Part shown: piece by piece, positions 45,121 to 58,641 of the stretch | Layout of the letters: each line of letters starts with the position of its first letter | Position numbering within the stretch: position 1 is the first letter of the stretch | NCBI GenBank assembly: GCA_942159475.1 | Contig: OW804095.1 | Location: forward strand, 68,476,773 to 68,540,772 | Length of the DNA stretch: 64,000 nucleotides | DNA from: Sthenelais limicola | Lineage: Eukaryota > Annelida > Polychaeta > Phyllodocida > Sigalionidae | Reading direction: 5' to 3' | The notes under the pieces: generated by a model | What the model saw: only the letters and a program-made list of their open reading frames with translations | What the model was told of the DNA's origin: nothing | Databases searched by the model: none | Translations under genes and position numbers: made by a program

Positions 45121-48100
45121 GTACAGGCCACCGCCACTAATTATACAATAAATGTATGCTGCGGATCGTTGCTTGCAGGAAAATTAACAAGAGATTACAA
45201 ATTAACGAATCTTATGATTTTGTATTTTTAATACTATGCATCTTCCCCAAGGGGTTTCTTAGTGTCTGTGAACGCTTCATCGGGGCAATCGCAAGGCATA
45301 CTATAAAAGTATTGATGTCTTTGAAAATATTATAAATACCAGAACACAAGCTTCCCCATGCACGTCCCATGGAACGCAAAATAACGTACACCAATTTAAG
45401 AATTATTGCTTTTGAATTCACGGCGGGATCCGTTAGATTAGCCAAAGTGTAACAAGACATTTATAATTGTAAATGGATCCAGTAACGAGAAGAAACTGTG
45501 CCTTGGGGAACGACTATGATGTATAGCGTCTGGAACACTTTGCCTGAAAGTTTTCCACAGCTAGCAGATAATAGAGTGTATGTGGTAAGTTCATAATTAA
45601 AAGTCATCCAAGTAAAGAAGGAAATCCTTCAGACCGCACCACTATATATATACGGGATATATATGAACCACTGTGGTTTAGCTGTCCATATTAGTAGAGG
45701 TCAACTCCCTAAAGTTTTCCCCTTCACATTTAATCATTTATTTTAATGTGCGTCAATAATCAAAGCATACAATATTTACGGTTGCTTTCAGGATAGAGCA
45801 TAGGGTATTACCCCTCATGTCTAATTATAACTATCACGTTAAAACGTAAGATAATTTTGTATATTGATAGTATCCTAGCAATACTAATAATAATGTTATG
45901 ATATTTGTAGACTTCAAATGTGGAACATGAAATAAGCTGAATGAAGGGCTGGTGGGATGCGACCTTTTGTGCCATATCTGATTTGAAATATATATCGATA
46001 TTAACAATAATTAAGGACTACTAATTATTTCATAATAATTATGTAAGCTATCCTAAGGGCTAAGTGTTAAGGCTTCGACTGAGAATCGACTTAGTTGTAT
46101 TAAGGAGAAAGTAATCATCCTTGTAGAGTGATATGTATAGATCTATTGGGCGTTGTCCATGATGCTAGGAATATATGTAACCTTGAGGCAAATCCTGAAT
46201 AGTAGATGTGCATAGAGCAATGATATTAGCATAAGTAGCGATTATGGAAATATGATAATAATAAATGGGTGTTTATTAATATTTAATAAACAATATTTAA
46301 TTAATGTTTATATAATTAGGTTGTTACATAACATTCCCTCTAAATAATCAAGTAGAGTAGATGAAGCTAGTTGCCATATGAGGACGTCACAGAATTGATT
46401 ACACTGATCTTACTAAACTACATCACTGTTTATTGGTTCATAAATGAGCAATTGGCTCTTAAAGTAAGCCATTAAAAAGCTAGGGTGTTGGTGGAACAAG
46501 TATAGTATTTACGCTATCATCCTGATCAAGGCCTGTCTCACCTCTCAGGGACTAATCAGAATTAGGCGACCAGTAACATCTTTTTCTACAAACAAGGCGA
46601 TTCCTAGCCATGCAAGAAGGCCCTGATGCGGCAGCACTTATTTGGATAATAAGAAAGCATGTTGTATAAATCAGCATCAAAGCTAACTCGCGCAAGGATT
46701 TATGGTGGTGAGGCCTGGTAATTAGTGCTTCTCCAACCGCTAGAGTGCAGCATAAAAATACATCATTCAAGCATCACTAGGAGAGCACGGGGGAAATCTG
46801 TTCAATTAAAGGGGTGATAAGCGGAGACAAACGCAGACATCACGCTTGCCTGCCTCCATATTCTTCCTGAGCTAACCAGCCCTTTGGATCCTCTGTTCAT
46901 ATTATTAGGGAAATTATCAAAATCTCCATTTGTAGAATTGTTCATTAGAACAGATTGACTCCGTTGATAAAGCGGTTGCTTAAGTGTTTCTCACTCTGGT
47001 TGTTCTTGTTGTTCAAAATCCATAACATTGTTGTGTTGATGTAGCTCGATCTATATACGATATATTTTTCCGAAATTTCAATTCAAGCACAACAGTATCT
47101 CGGAAACTATGAACATACCGTTTTACAAAGATAGTACAAATGTGTGTATAGTGTGTGTGTTAAATTTGTGTTCATACCAACAAGACCAAATAAATTGATG
47201 GGGCACGAAAGAGAACATCGACTATCAATGGTATTGTTAATTTCTTTATATATGTGTACACGTGTATGTAGACATTGGGACCATGCAGGAGTATTCAACT
47301 CCCTAATCAAAAGCCCCTTTGATTGCATCTGGATGGATATTTTCACTGACTCACTAGCAATCACTGACTTCTTAAAGCTAATTACGAACAGATATCCAAG
47401 TTTAACTACCGAAATTCCCTTAGGATCTAGCCAAGCTTCTAGAACGAATGGCGTTTACTCTTTTATTCACAGACTAACATTATGTTTTTACCGTCTCTAA
47501 TAAGCCTTCGTTAATTGGGTCAGGATATTGGATTCCCATCCTCCTAGGATGTACCTTGTTAAATAGTCACTTCTAGGATGAAAGCAAGCAACCCTCGGAA
47601 TACTAGTATAATTTCTTTTTATTTAAATTGTTAGCATTACCAGTATGAATGCTAACTTTAATACATTGTGAAACGTATTTTTTAATGGTCTAGAAATGAT
47701 TTCAATGCCCATAACGAATGGGTTAAGAGACTCCTGATCCTGGGATTAAGTTTGTTGATATTAGATTAACTTCCTCCTACTTTGCAATAACGAAAGGTGT
47801 TGTATGTTTGTATAAGTTATTCAGCTAATTTGACGAAATGAAGATAGAATTTTCAAAAACGTCAAGAACACTGCTGATTGACTTCCAGGGTTCTCCTTGA
47901 TTTGCAATCAAGGAAACAATGGTCGGCAAGCTAATTTCGGGCTAGCTTTAAGAATGCTATCCAAGGGTTTAGAGCCAATTATGCAACTTTCTAGTTTCTT
48001 GCTAAAGAAAGTTCCTGCATCTTGGAATGGCGTCGACATCATTTGACATTTATTCATCGTCCAGCTTCTCCGCCTTGTGATTAAGTAAACATGTATTTCT

Positions 48101-49496
48101 GTATCTGAAGGATTATTCCTTTTTGTAGATTGATAGGATAACAGGATAAATACCTATCTGGCATCGTCTTTAAGACCCTAGACATCCTTTAAAAGCAGCG
48201 ATATTTTTTATTGTATCTATAAACAGATACGCTGGCAAAGGGTGCAATATGTATACGATAAATTTAGCAAGCATGAGTTTGCAATAAAGAATATAAATGA
48301 TCGGTACCTAAACTCGGTCTCCGTGGCCAAGACTGCGGTATCCTTTGATGTTCCTGTACTCGGCCATACTATCTTCCTCCCTCGCTATGGGAGACAGAGT
48401 ATAGCTGTCATCTATTTCAATATCCAGGGAAGATAGATATTGTCTTCTTTCTACAATTCTTTTGCTACGATGCTAAAGAGACGCAGACCATCGGACCTCT
48501 GGATATCATTAATCTAACACCAACACAGGAGAGAAGAAGTATGGCTTGTATGGGTTGTACATTTTGTTATTCATAATTGTTTTATTAAAATTATATAATT
48601 AAAATTGTTGAATGGTGGAATTGATAAAAGATTTGAGTTGATGATAAATTAATTATTGATGTTAGGCATCAATGTTTGAGTTGATAAGATTAATTAAATT
48701 TAAATTATTAGTGATTAGATTGTTAGAGATTATGAATGATGAAATTATGAACTATGATAAAATAGAGGGATGTGGAGGGTGGGCATAAATTTGTGAGGTG
48801 GTAGCTCTGAAGCTTGAGCTAAGAATGAGGTAGAGGACGGGGCAGGTGAGCGGAAGTAGTATGTATTATTATAATAATAATAAGGAATAGGTGGGGTGTT
48901 AGCAGGTTTTGGTGGATCAATGACTCCCCCTGGTATCATTCGATCCTATGCGGCAACAATATATCATATTGTTTTTTGTATTTTCTATAAGTTTCCCTTA
49001 GTATTATTAAACAATAATGTTTGAGTTGTATTTTGGTATGACATGTTTAGTTTAGTTTAAAGATATTTTATTCAGGAACTAACATTACATCCCATAATGA
49101 CATTATTTTCAGGCTATCCTGATCGATTCGAATTTAATTGCCATTACAGCAAATGTATAGACGTTATTCACCATTTAATGGAAAAGTACTCAAGTTAAAT
49201 ATGTGAATATATTTATTTTCCTTTGCTACACCTTCATACAGTGCTAACTAGATTGAGAGTATCGATTTTCTAATATATAGATACAAATCCCCTAATACAA
49301 TTATAGAGACAAACGGACAATTCAGTGAAACTAATTAAATTTTATATTTCCCAAGTTTTGGACGCACATATATATATACTCTTATAAACAGAAACACGTT
49401 ACCTTTTCAGAGGTAATTACTACAATAAACTCGCAGGCAAAAAAATAAACTTAAACTTAAGACTTAAGTGCATATTCTACTCCTATTTTCCTTTTT
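45121..49496. other. Non-coding stretch, no gene recognised
   Basis: AT-rich sequence with only short ORFs that show no family resemblance. Confidence 0.5.
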
Positions 49497-49563
49497 GTAT
49501 TGTACTCTTATTGTACACCTATTTTAAGTTAAGTACAATAAGTGTACAATAAGAGTACAATAC
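49497..49563. repeat. Perfect 21-bp inverted repeat, 25-bp loop
   Basis: GTATTGTACTCTTATTGTACA (49497-49517, 21 bases; given here as the arm description GTATTGTACTC + TTATTGTACA) is exactly mirrored at 49543-49563. It could be a tiny MITE or a hairpin. Confidence 0.85.
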
Positions 49564-49623
49564 CCATGACAAAACTGCTTAGGGACTATTGTAGCAATAA
49601 TGGTGATGGTGGTACATCATATA

Positions 49624-51073
49624 CAGGGGCGTAGGAGCCAGGGGGCAGAGGGGGCAGCAGCCCCCCCAATATAAATGTTGGGGGAGCAGAAGTATGTCTC
49701 TGCCCCCCAAACAAATTCTGCCCTCCAAAACATTCTTAGTCTGTGTATTTCAAACATGACAGATGTCCAGCGACATCACAGACTCAGTGATCCGAAAACT
49801 TTGTACCATGTTTATGCTATAATAAGAGGTCTGCATAGACAATTACAAAGGGGCTCGTTGGTCATTTGTTTTGTTAGGACTCATGAAATGATATCAAGTT
49901 ATGTCTGCCAACCACCAGTCTTGTTAGGTCTCCTCCTTTTATGTAATTATACAGGGTTTGCCAATTACGTTTGCCTAGGCACAATTCTGTAAGGACTTCT
50001 GTGGGCAGGTGAAAATTTCAGATAAATGAATCTAATACAAAACATGAAGATATATTGTAAGGTGTTTATAATTATTGTTATTCCCATAGTACAAACAATC
50101 ACAGGAATTGGAGAGAGGCTTCTGCGGGGCAGGTCTCCTAGCCTAGCTGACCATAGAGACAGCTCTATCCTTTCAATACTGGCATTACCATCTCTTAAAC
50201 TGACACAGTTAAATCATGTTGAATAATTGTGTCATACTCCATGGACACCAGAGGGAATATGGTAACCTGGATATGGTTGAAATTGCTAAAGAGTTTATGA
50301 AGTGCAACACAACAAGAGAGGCTTATTTTGGTTGTTACTAAAACTGTTGTATTGTAAGACTTTTTTTTACACTGGTTATATTCACATTATGCAATAAGTA
50401 AATCATTCTCAATGTAAGCTGTATTCATAGTCCACACACAGGGAATCTAATTCTGAAGTGCAACAGTATTTGAATAATGTTTTTACACACAAGAAAAAAA
50501 AAAAAAAAAGGTTATTCTAGTCTGGAACCTTGGTGAATACACTATATCTACATTATGTGCACGACCTACATCTAGTGGCTAGTCATTGCATTTTTATTCA
50601 AAGTTCCCTGATTGGGTTTTACCCATCTTATATATTGTTATTATTTTTATATCAATTAAACAGTGCTGGTACTATAGTATCAACAATCTTATATACTGTC
50701 ATTATTTGTATATCAATGAAATGGTGCTGATGGTATCAAAAATGATAAAATAAAATATGCTGCAATATAGTTTTCGAATTTGTTTTACTTTTCCCGACAG
50801 AGCCCAGTTATTAGGCCTAACTAATGAGGTTTTTTGAATAAATGAAATGACCTTCACCCAATTCCCCTGTGAGAGTGCCTTCAGATTTCTAGAAAATGAT
50901 ATTGAAATGTCCCCAGAAGGCACCATTTCATGGCTTGTTTTTTAAAAAATTCGCGGGGGGGGGGCATGCCCCGGACCCCCCCAGTCTTATTACTCACGCC
51001 TACGGCGCTCGTTTGCCACTCACAAACATACTCTCTGCCCCCCTCCAATATTTTTTTCCTTCCTACACCCCTG
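49624..51073. mobile_element. Non-autonomous DNA transposon, CAGGGGCGTAGGA ends
   Basis: The left end CAGGGGCGTAGGAGCC with a G-rich stretch and GGCAGAGGGGGCAG is mirrored at 51010-51073 (reverse complement CAGGGGTGTAGGAAGG with GGGGGGCAGAGAG). ATATA flanks both sides and may be a 5-bp target duplication, although low complexity makes this weak. The interior (1.45 kb) has no transposase. CAGGGGCGTAG-type ends recall hAT-like or related superfamilies. Confidence 0.65.
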
Positions 51074-54000
51074 ATATAAAGGCTTAAGTTTCTAAAATCG
51101 CCTCCTGTGTATGAGCTAATGAGTAAACTAGAGTGCGTCTCTAGCATGGTGCAACGTCCAGAGTCTCTAGGTGAAGCTTGGTAGGGATTGAGTATCCACC
51201 CGGCATGCTGTAGAAAATTGATGGTAAATATACGGCCATGTCCTTTAGTCGTCCATTGGACCAATGCACAGGCCCCAGTATCCATGGTGACTGTATGTGT
51301 AGAGTGTTTGGCTAGCCCTACGGACGTTCGTCTAGCTTTCCCCCAAGAGCTACCATCGGCGTACATAAAAGACGGCTCCAGGCATATTATTGTTATTGTG
51401 GGTTCCTTTGTTTTCACTGCACTTCTGCCTAGCTCTCAATATTCTTTTTATTTCATTTGCATTCAACAAAATGCTTTGCCGGTTATCATCTAAACGCTGG
51501 CCCTCCTATATCTTTAAAACTCCAATCTGATATCACCGACCATAATATTTCTTACGTGAATCAACAAGTATCTATAGACCCTACGAGCAATCCCAACGAA
51601 ACTATTATGATGGAAATTAAACAAAAGTATACATGGATCGCCCCCTTGCTTACTCCTCAAACACCGAGGTCCTCAAGTGTTCCCCTTGTTAGAGTGTGCC
51701 AGACAACAAACGGTCTGGGTCTGCATGGTTGGCACAGATTTTATTTTCTAGCTCAGCTCTAAGTTTAAAACGGCTTTATGAGAGCACCCTTTCCGTCCAC
51801 TTATATGGTAATTGACTGTTTGGCACACACATGTCTAAAATGTCTATTTGGAAGTAAATCTAAAATAGATACCGTTTGTCGTTTCAATTATATATTATAT
51901 ACCTTTGCAATATATTCACATGTAATGAGCGATTGACCATGCACATTTCTCCTAAGTTTGAATCAGCATGTGCCATTATTGCTATCGCTCAAGTAAACAT
52001 AGGAAAGAACGTGTCGGAGGGAAATAAGGCCTGCATGCAAGCATGAACATCAGAACTGACCTAGCTTACATCGCATTCAACTGAACTGAGGACGGCAACA
52101 AAGGGAATGCAAATATAAAAGAAACATCCCGATAAGCTGCTAATTCCTATACACCCACTGATTTGCCTTCCGCTCACTGATCCATGCCCCCATTTCTGGG
52201 AAATAAGACAGGATACTTCGATTTAGCACTACTTCTCAGACTTCTAAAAGACGTTTTAGATGATTTTGGATGAAAGATCCGCAATTCATAGTTGAAATAT
52301 GTGCAGGGATTAGCAGAGACTGGGCTTTCCCTGAGATTTGAGTAATGTAACTGTTGTGGCAGGTGGAATTTGGACAGCAGTGAAAGTAGTTTCCAAGTGT
52401 TCACTTCTTGAGATTGTTCGATTTTTCTTTCGGTTTACACAACATATTCTTCTTTTTCTATACTTCGAGGGGTTGTTCACTTATTGAGATATGTTAGATT
52501 TTTCTTTCGGTTTACACAACACATTCCCCTTTTTCCTACTTCGAGGGATTGCCTAATTGGCATTATTGTATATCAATTATAAATGTATTATTTAAATAAT
52601 TATTCCTTAGAGATTGACTTGTCGGAGGGACTTGCTATGCCTCATTTGCCTATGTGGAACTCAGAAAATTATTCTAATGTAGGGTCAGAGAGGCAATGCA
52701 GTTTGTTTCATTGTCTGACTTCGTACATGTATACCAGTATTCTGGAGAGGGTGCCTTTTACACTCAAATGACCTCTAATCATGCAAGATAAGACAGCACA
52801 GCATTTTATCGCTAGCAAATCAGTGAGATTCACTGTTTATAAGCAAGGCCTGCATTTATGGATGTGCACCATGCTAAGAGATGTAATTCCCATGTTCACC
52901 ATGGAATGACACGGTCATTGGCTAGCAATGAATTGTAGGCGAGGTTCAATCAGAGGAGACCGGAAACACAGTCACCCGCCCTGCGCTAATGGGCTCCGTT
53001 TGGCAGTTTGGTCACTCTCCCCACACTTCCGGGTTATATTGTGCTGGGCGATAAAAAGGCACTTACATTATTCTGGCACCCTGGAAGGCCACTATGGAGT
53101 TATACATGTAATATCGCTCATGATGAATATATTCTCTGTGGTCATATATCTTACTGAATGGATATAAATACAGCGTTTAGGGACGAGGCAGATTAGCCAT
53201 GGCCAAGTAAAAACACAGCAAAGCATTGGCTCTTATTGTAAAAACCTTGGGTATGAAACGTGACTAAAGTATTAAGCAATCTTTCATCCTACCTATTAAA
53301 CCTTTTGCTCAGACTAAATAGGTCAGTGGGCAATGCATTGAAAAAGTTCAAAGTCAAGTACAAAAATCGGCATTAACTTAATTTCCTACTGACAATTACT
53401 AATCAAAACCACTTCTATTTAGAACATGTTATTGTTAAATGTTTGTATTCATATAGTAGGATTATAATGCAGCAAATACTAATTTGTCCCGGCCATGCAT
53501 TTGTTTACAACTGGATCTCACTTTTCAATGGATCGGCAAGTTGACAAATAAAAGGAGGATTTAGAGTTCAAGGACAGCTGCATTCATGTAGTTTCTCCAT
53601 CTTATATGTATCCCAGTCAAAACACTGCACCTTCAGTATGTCAATCTTTTGGGACCATCACAGGACGAATGAAGATGATTCGTGTGACGGAAGTTTTGCT
53701 ATTCTTTATATGGTGCTATTCTGATATGGTAAGGCATTTTTATATTTACTTCCCATACCAAATCTCGATCTGTCGTCATTCCAATATACCCATTGAACCA
53801 TTCCAATTTGACCCGCCTGACAGGTGTTCAACTTATTTTCTGATATCACTTCTATCAAAGCGGGTCAATTCAGGGAAAACGTTCATTTAGTTCGGCGATT
53901 ATTATTCAAATGTGTAACAAATATTCACAGGCCGAAATGGGGTGTCTAACCAGTGATTGTAGCACTCCTAATTGATTAATAACTATTTGTCATGGGGGTT

Positions 54001-57000
54001 GGGGTAATGCGGAGTATGCATGAGTATAAATTTATTGACTGTTTCCAAAAGGATATTCGGGCATCCGACAAAAGGGCATACTAAACTTCTTTTTTCAATC
54101 CATATTCTTGATGCATAAAACAAATGATGGATATAGTAATAGGTATCTAACAGTTTATTATAATGAATGGAAATATGTTGTGAGGTTCATATGAATATAA
54201 TTTTCTTTGTGATTCTTAAATCTTCGGACATCCTGAGGATTATGGGTTTTTTCCAGGGGAAATATTGTTTTTTTACAGCAAGAATATTATTTTCAAATCT
54301 ACTATTTGAAGTAATGAATTTAAATTGCGACCGTTATACTCGGTGCATCCTATTGATTAGAGAGTTAATGCCATTAATTAACAATGAGAAAAATGTAAAA
54401 GGGACGCGGCAAAATGTGCCATTAGCATTGTAAGAGCCGTGATGGCAGGTCATGCTGAATAAAACCTTTTCAAAAACAAAAAAAAACAATGAGAAAAAAG
54501 TAGTTCCAAGGTAAAATAAAACAACCTGTTCATAGCACCATGACACTGTCAGATCCAGTCGTCCTTCTATGTCAGCAGTCGGCAAACCTGTGGAGTGTTC
54601 AAATATACACAGGACCTACTTACTGAACCTATTTTTCTAAACTACTTTTCTAATAGTTCTGATAGATGTCCATGATATTCTCTCTCTACCTTGACACAAA
54701 GGCAATCCATTTTCTCCATCTCACTACATCAGATAGAAAGCTGCATGTCCATGCGTATTTCTCTCTCTTTCCTTACATTTTAGGATACAGACCTAGAACA
54801 CAGTGTCCGTCTCCTGCGATCCTCAATGTATCCCTTACACTGTGGTATAGGCATTGAACTTGTATAATATACCATTAGACGGAAAGCCTACACTTTTTCC
54901 AAACCACCTCTCTCAACTAATGTTATACATAAGTTGAAAGATTGAAGGCAACTCAACTGAAACAAACCATGTTATTGATTTATAGGTCTTTATTTGGCGA
55001 CCCTGACGCGTTTTCCCTTTATTGGGCTTCTTCAAAGGGTCATATATGAGACAATAAGGCCTTATACATTATATGAGTCAATAAGGCCTCGTAAAACATG
55101 TTCACTTAATAGGAGTGATAGAGGGAGGGCAGGAGCTGTATTGTGTACATATATTTCTGTGAAACAGGTTCTTTTACCTCACCTTTCTCAGTTGGCACCT
55201 GTGACTTCTTAAAGGGTCACTAAACGGGTTCATGATCACCTTTAGGTCGACAAACATTATGGATTCACAAGTCTAACACCCAAGTCCCATTTATTTTACC
55301 TCCATTTATGTCTAACTTATAGTCACTCACAGGCGCATATTGAGCTTAGATGAAAGGTCTGTTCAGCACAAGAGGGCACTGAGTGGGCTGTGTGATGTAA
55401 AAATTATCGAAATGTATAGAATACTTCTCCCGAATTGTGTGTTATCTACATTGCATGTTCATTTCAAGACTTTGCTAACTTGTGACCTATATAACAGTGG
55501 TGCCCTGAATGGAGTGTTAAACTGTGGAACTACTTTTCCCTTCATCTAAATGAGTAAAACTCACTAAATGTTAGGTTACATTTAGTACCACTGGGGCCTT
55601 TACATTCGAATATAAGTAAAGAAGTTGATTTTCTTATAATATTTTGCTATAATATTTTGCTGGACTTATGCATCCCTAACGTTATCCCCAAAGTGGTCAT
55701 GAACCCCATTACTGACAGTTAAAAAAGGATATATATATGTGTGTAGGTGGTCACGGGTCAAATCTTTTTAAAATGTACAATTGCGGAATTCCTTGAAATT
55801 TGCGACCTTTTGCCATTGCTTATTTTACTGAATGGGCATTGCAAACAAATGAATCAATCCTAATGATACCGTTATCATTGGAAAGGAGACATCCTAAGCT
55901 TTACCAAAATGTGCACATTAATATATAGATCTATTTGTAATTGATAAATTCTTTTAAATTCCTCTGAATGTTGATATCCTTATAAAAACACCTCAGAATT
56001 CATTATATTTCACATTATACGTCCCATCTGAAAAAAGTAAATGTCCTAGGTATTAAATTTCATCTGGTTTCATTCCTTATACACACTTGTGACAAATTGG
56101 TAACCTTCTATTAGCCCTGATCACAGTATGCCATGTATTTTTTCCATACTGCCAATAAAAGAAATTGCTTGGACCAGAAAGAGAGTGACTTTTAGGAATC
56201 AACTGTGTGATATTCAGCTGTCTGATTATTATTCATATGCTTAAAAAGTTGTTTTCAACCATGCTCAGCAAAGCATGTTGCTACCATATATAGGTTAATG
56301 CAGCTTTAGGAGTAATGCAGCCTTACTGTTAACCAAAATCAAAGAGGGGCTGCCTGGTACTTTGAAGTTGATTTCTATGCACATTTTATAATTGTTTCTC
56401 AATAGGGGTCATGTTAAGTTTTTATTGATTAGAAATGTCATATGCATAATTCAACAAACAAATGGCTCATCATCTGTCCTCTCACATTCCATACTAACAA
56501 CTGGCTGATATATAGTGCAGGAGAGGGTGACATGCTCAATAAACAAAAGCCCTCCAATTCTCCTGGCGGTGGGCGGTGTATGAAGGAGAAATCTAGGGGA
56601 CGAGGCACTTGGTAGTAGCAACAAGCTAAATTTGATTTGATTTACTCTTGTAGGTAGGTGACCACATAAGTCTGATTCTTACTGAATATTCGCTATACAT
56701 ATGTATATATAGTTTCATCTATTTGTATTGACTTTTGTATCAAATTGCGTACATGGGAATGAGCAACTCTTAAATAGCTTTAATATGGCTAACTCATATC
56801 TACCTAAACTGTTTATTTCTCCAGCAAAGCCGTTTTACAGTGTAGCCACCAGATTTCCCAGGTACGACAGACAATGTCTAGACCTCTTTGCTTTGGTAAT
56901 CTGACATCGCATTTATCTGTTAGTCAAGCCCTGGTGCAGGAATAATACACCATATAAGTGACACCTTGCGCCTTGGTTCTATTCTATCCCTTGTCAATAT

Positions 57001-58641
57001 GGATCACAGCCCTACACAATCTGTAATGGGGATATGCATTAGCCTTGCTTTCAACCAGTATACTGACGTGAGTGCAATACTTTATGGAGGGTAATAGAAG
57101 TGTGTAACCACTCACTTTGTCATTATAATGGCTGTTCAATAGTGTATGTACCTACTCGCTATACCCTTTAACAATGGCTTGAGGAAGGTTGACAAATCAT
57201 TTCTTATTTCATCCTCAGGAAAATAAATTAATAAAACGTATTATTATTCAATCAATACATTTTTAATATCTAAGTTCTGCCTTGGGTGTGTCTGGGTGGG
57301 GTGGGGGGCGTTGAATCTATGACGATGCTGTGGCCCTTTCGGACCAAATGGCCTGACATTGCTGCTCCCTGTGGACAAAGACTTACACCACTTCCCCTTA
57401 ATTACTACTCAATCACACATTCATTCATCATATATTGAGTCAGTGTTTAGTGCTCCTTCACAGAATTAGTAGGTCTACACTACCGGAATTAGCCATGTGC
57501 TTCCCTTTACTTCACGTTCCGCCTTCTTGTAAATTACTATATATGACACATCGTATGAGGTTGTATTTCGACAAGAAAAGAGACTTGAATGTGCATAGGG
57601 CCTATATACCTACTTTTTTCTAAACGACCAATAGCTATTTTGATACTGAGGGACGGTGGGATGTACCACATTTTGCGTGAAAACTCCATGCATGTAATAG
57701 AACAACACTAATGATAAGAATGAATGATAACAATAGAACATTCTTTATTTTGCGTAACTACAGGTTACAAAATTAAAAATACACATCAGATTAAAAATCT
57801 GGTTCTCCAGTGTATACCATGCTACATCTACTGGGGACTAGCTATCGCTGGGGTACATAGAGAAAATAGTGCAAATTTAGCATAAGTGGTATACATTTAC
57901 TCAGAATATGTTTGAGCTTTTTTAGACCAGATATACAGATCAATAATTAATAATAGATGACCTAGAGGGAGAAGGGGGAAGGGGAGAGGGGGCATAGAAT
58001 GTAGGGAGCGTAGAATCAGGAGATGGAGAGGGGCTGGCGATTAGAGAGTTTTAATTATGGTGGATAACAAGGTAGGTATGAGGTGATGGGGAAAAGTGGA
58101 AATTGAGGGGCAGAAGGTGGTTGGGGAGGGAGGGTGAGTAGGTTGATTAAGAGATATATAGCAAGTGACGGCAAGAGGCAGGAGGGGGAGAGGGGGAAAG
58201 AGGGTAAAGAGAAGGCAGGAGGGAGAGAGATGGAGAGAGGAGAGAGAAAGGAGGATATGCCTTGGAATACAGATATCTAAAGATTACTATCCAAAATATG
58301 TGCTTGACTTGCCCCTTCTGCATCACTAGTGTTAAATAAATGTCAATGAGAAATTTTAATTTCTGTGCATGAAGTAGAATGACATGAACAAGAGGAGATG
58401 TTTTGGTCAATAGTGTTTGTACTAATTTCAGCAGTAGTAAATCAGAAACGTTATTGAGGAGTGCTTTTCTCATCAATCAATCTTGGTAAATCTCAACCAA
58501 TCATGCTAATTGCCAATATACATATATATATATATAATATATATATATGAAAATATATAACTTTGGAATAGTTGATTGTGTTCCAGCTTACCACCATTTT
58601 GAACAAAGCGCCTACATTCGAAATGTATACATGGAAACATC
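51074..58641. other. Non-coding stretch, no gene recognised
   Basis: It contains a 76-bp tandem duplication at 52398-52549 and the polypurine tract listed separately. Short ORFs show no family resemblance. Confidence 0.5.
57960..58255. repeat. Polypurine (GA-rich) tract
   Basis: About 300 bp dominated by G and A on the plus strand (GGGAGAAGGGGGAAGGGGAG and similar). The minus-strand ORF here is low-complexity and not a gene. Confidence 0.75.

Noticed and set aside
50881..51417. 178-residue minus-strand ORF
   Set aside because: It crosses the right end of an inverted-repeat element and G-rich low-complexity sequence; no domain pattern.
58147..58476. 109-residue minus-strand ORF rich in Ser, Pro and Leu
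   Set aside because: Its C-terminal half is the complement of the polypurine tract; low complexity explains the open frame.
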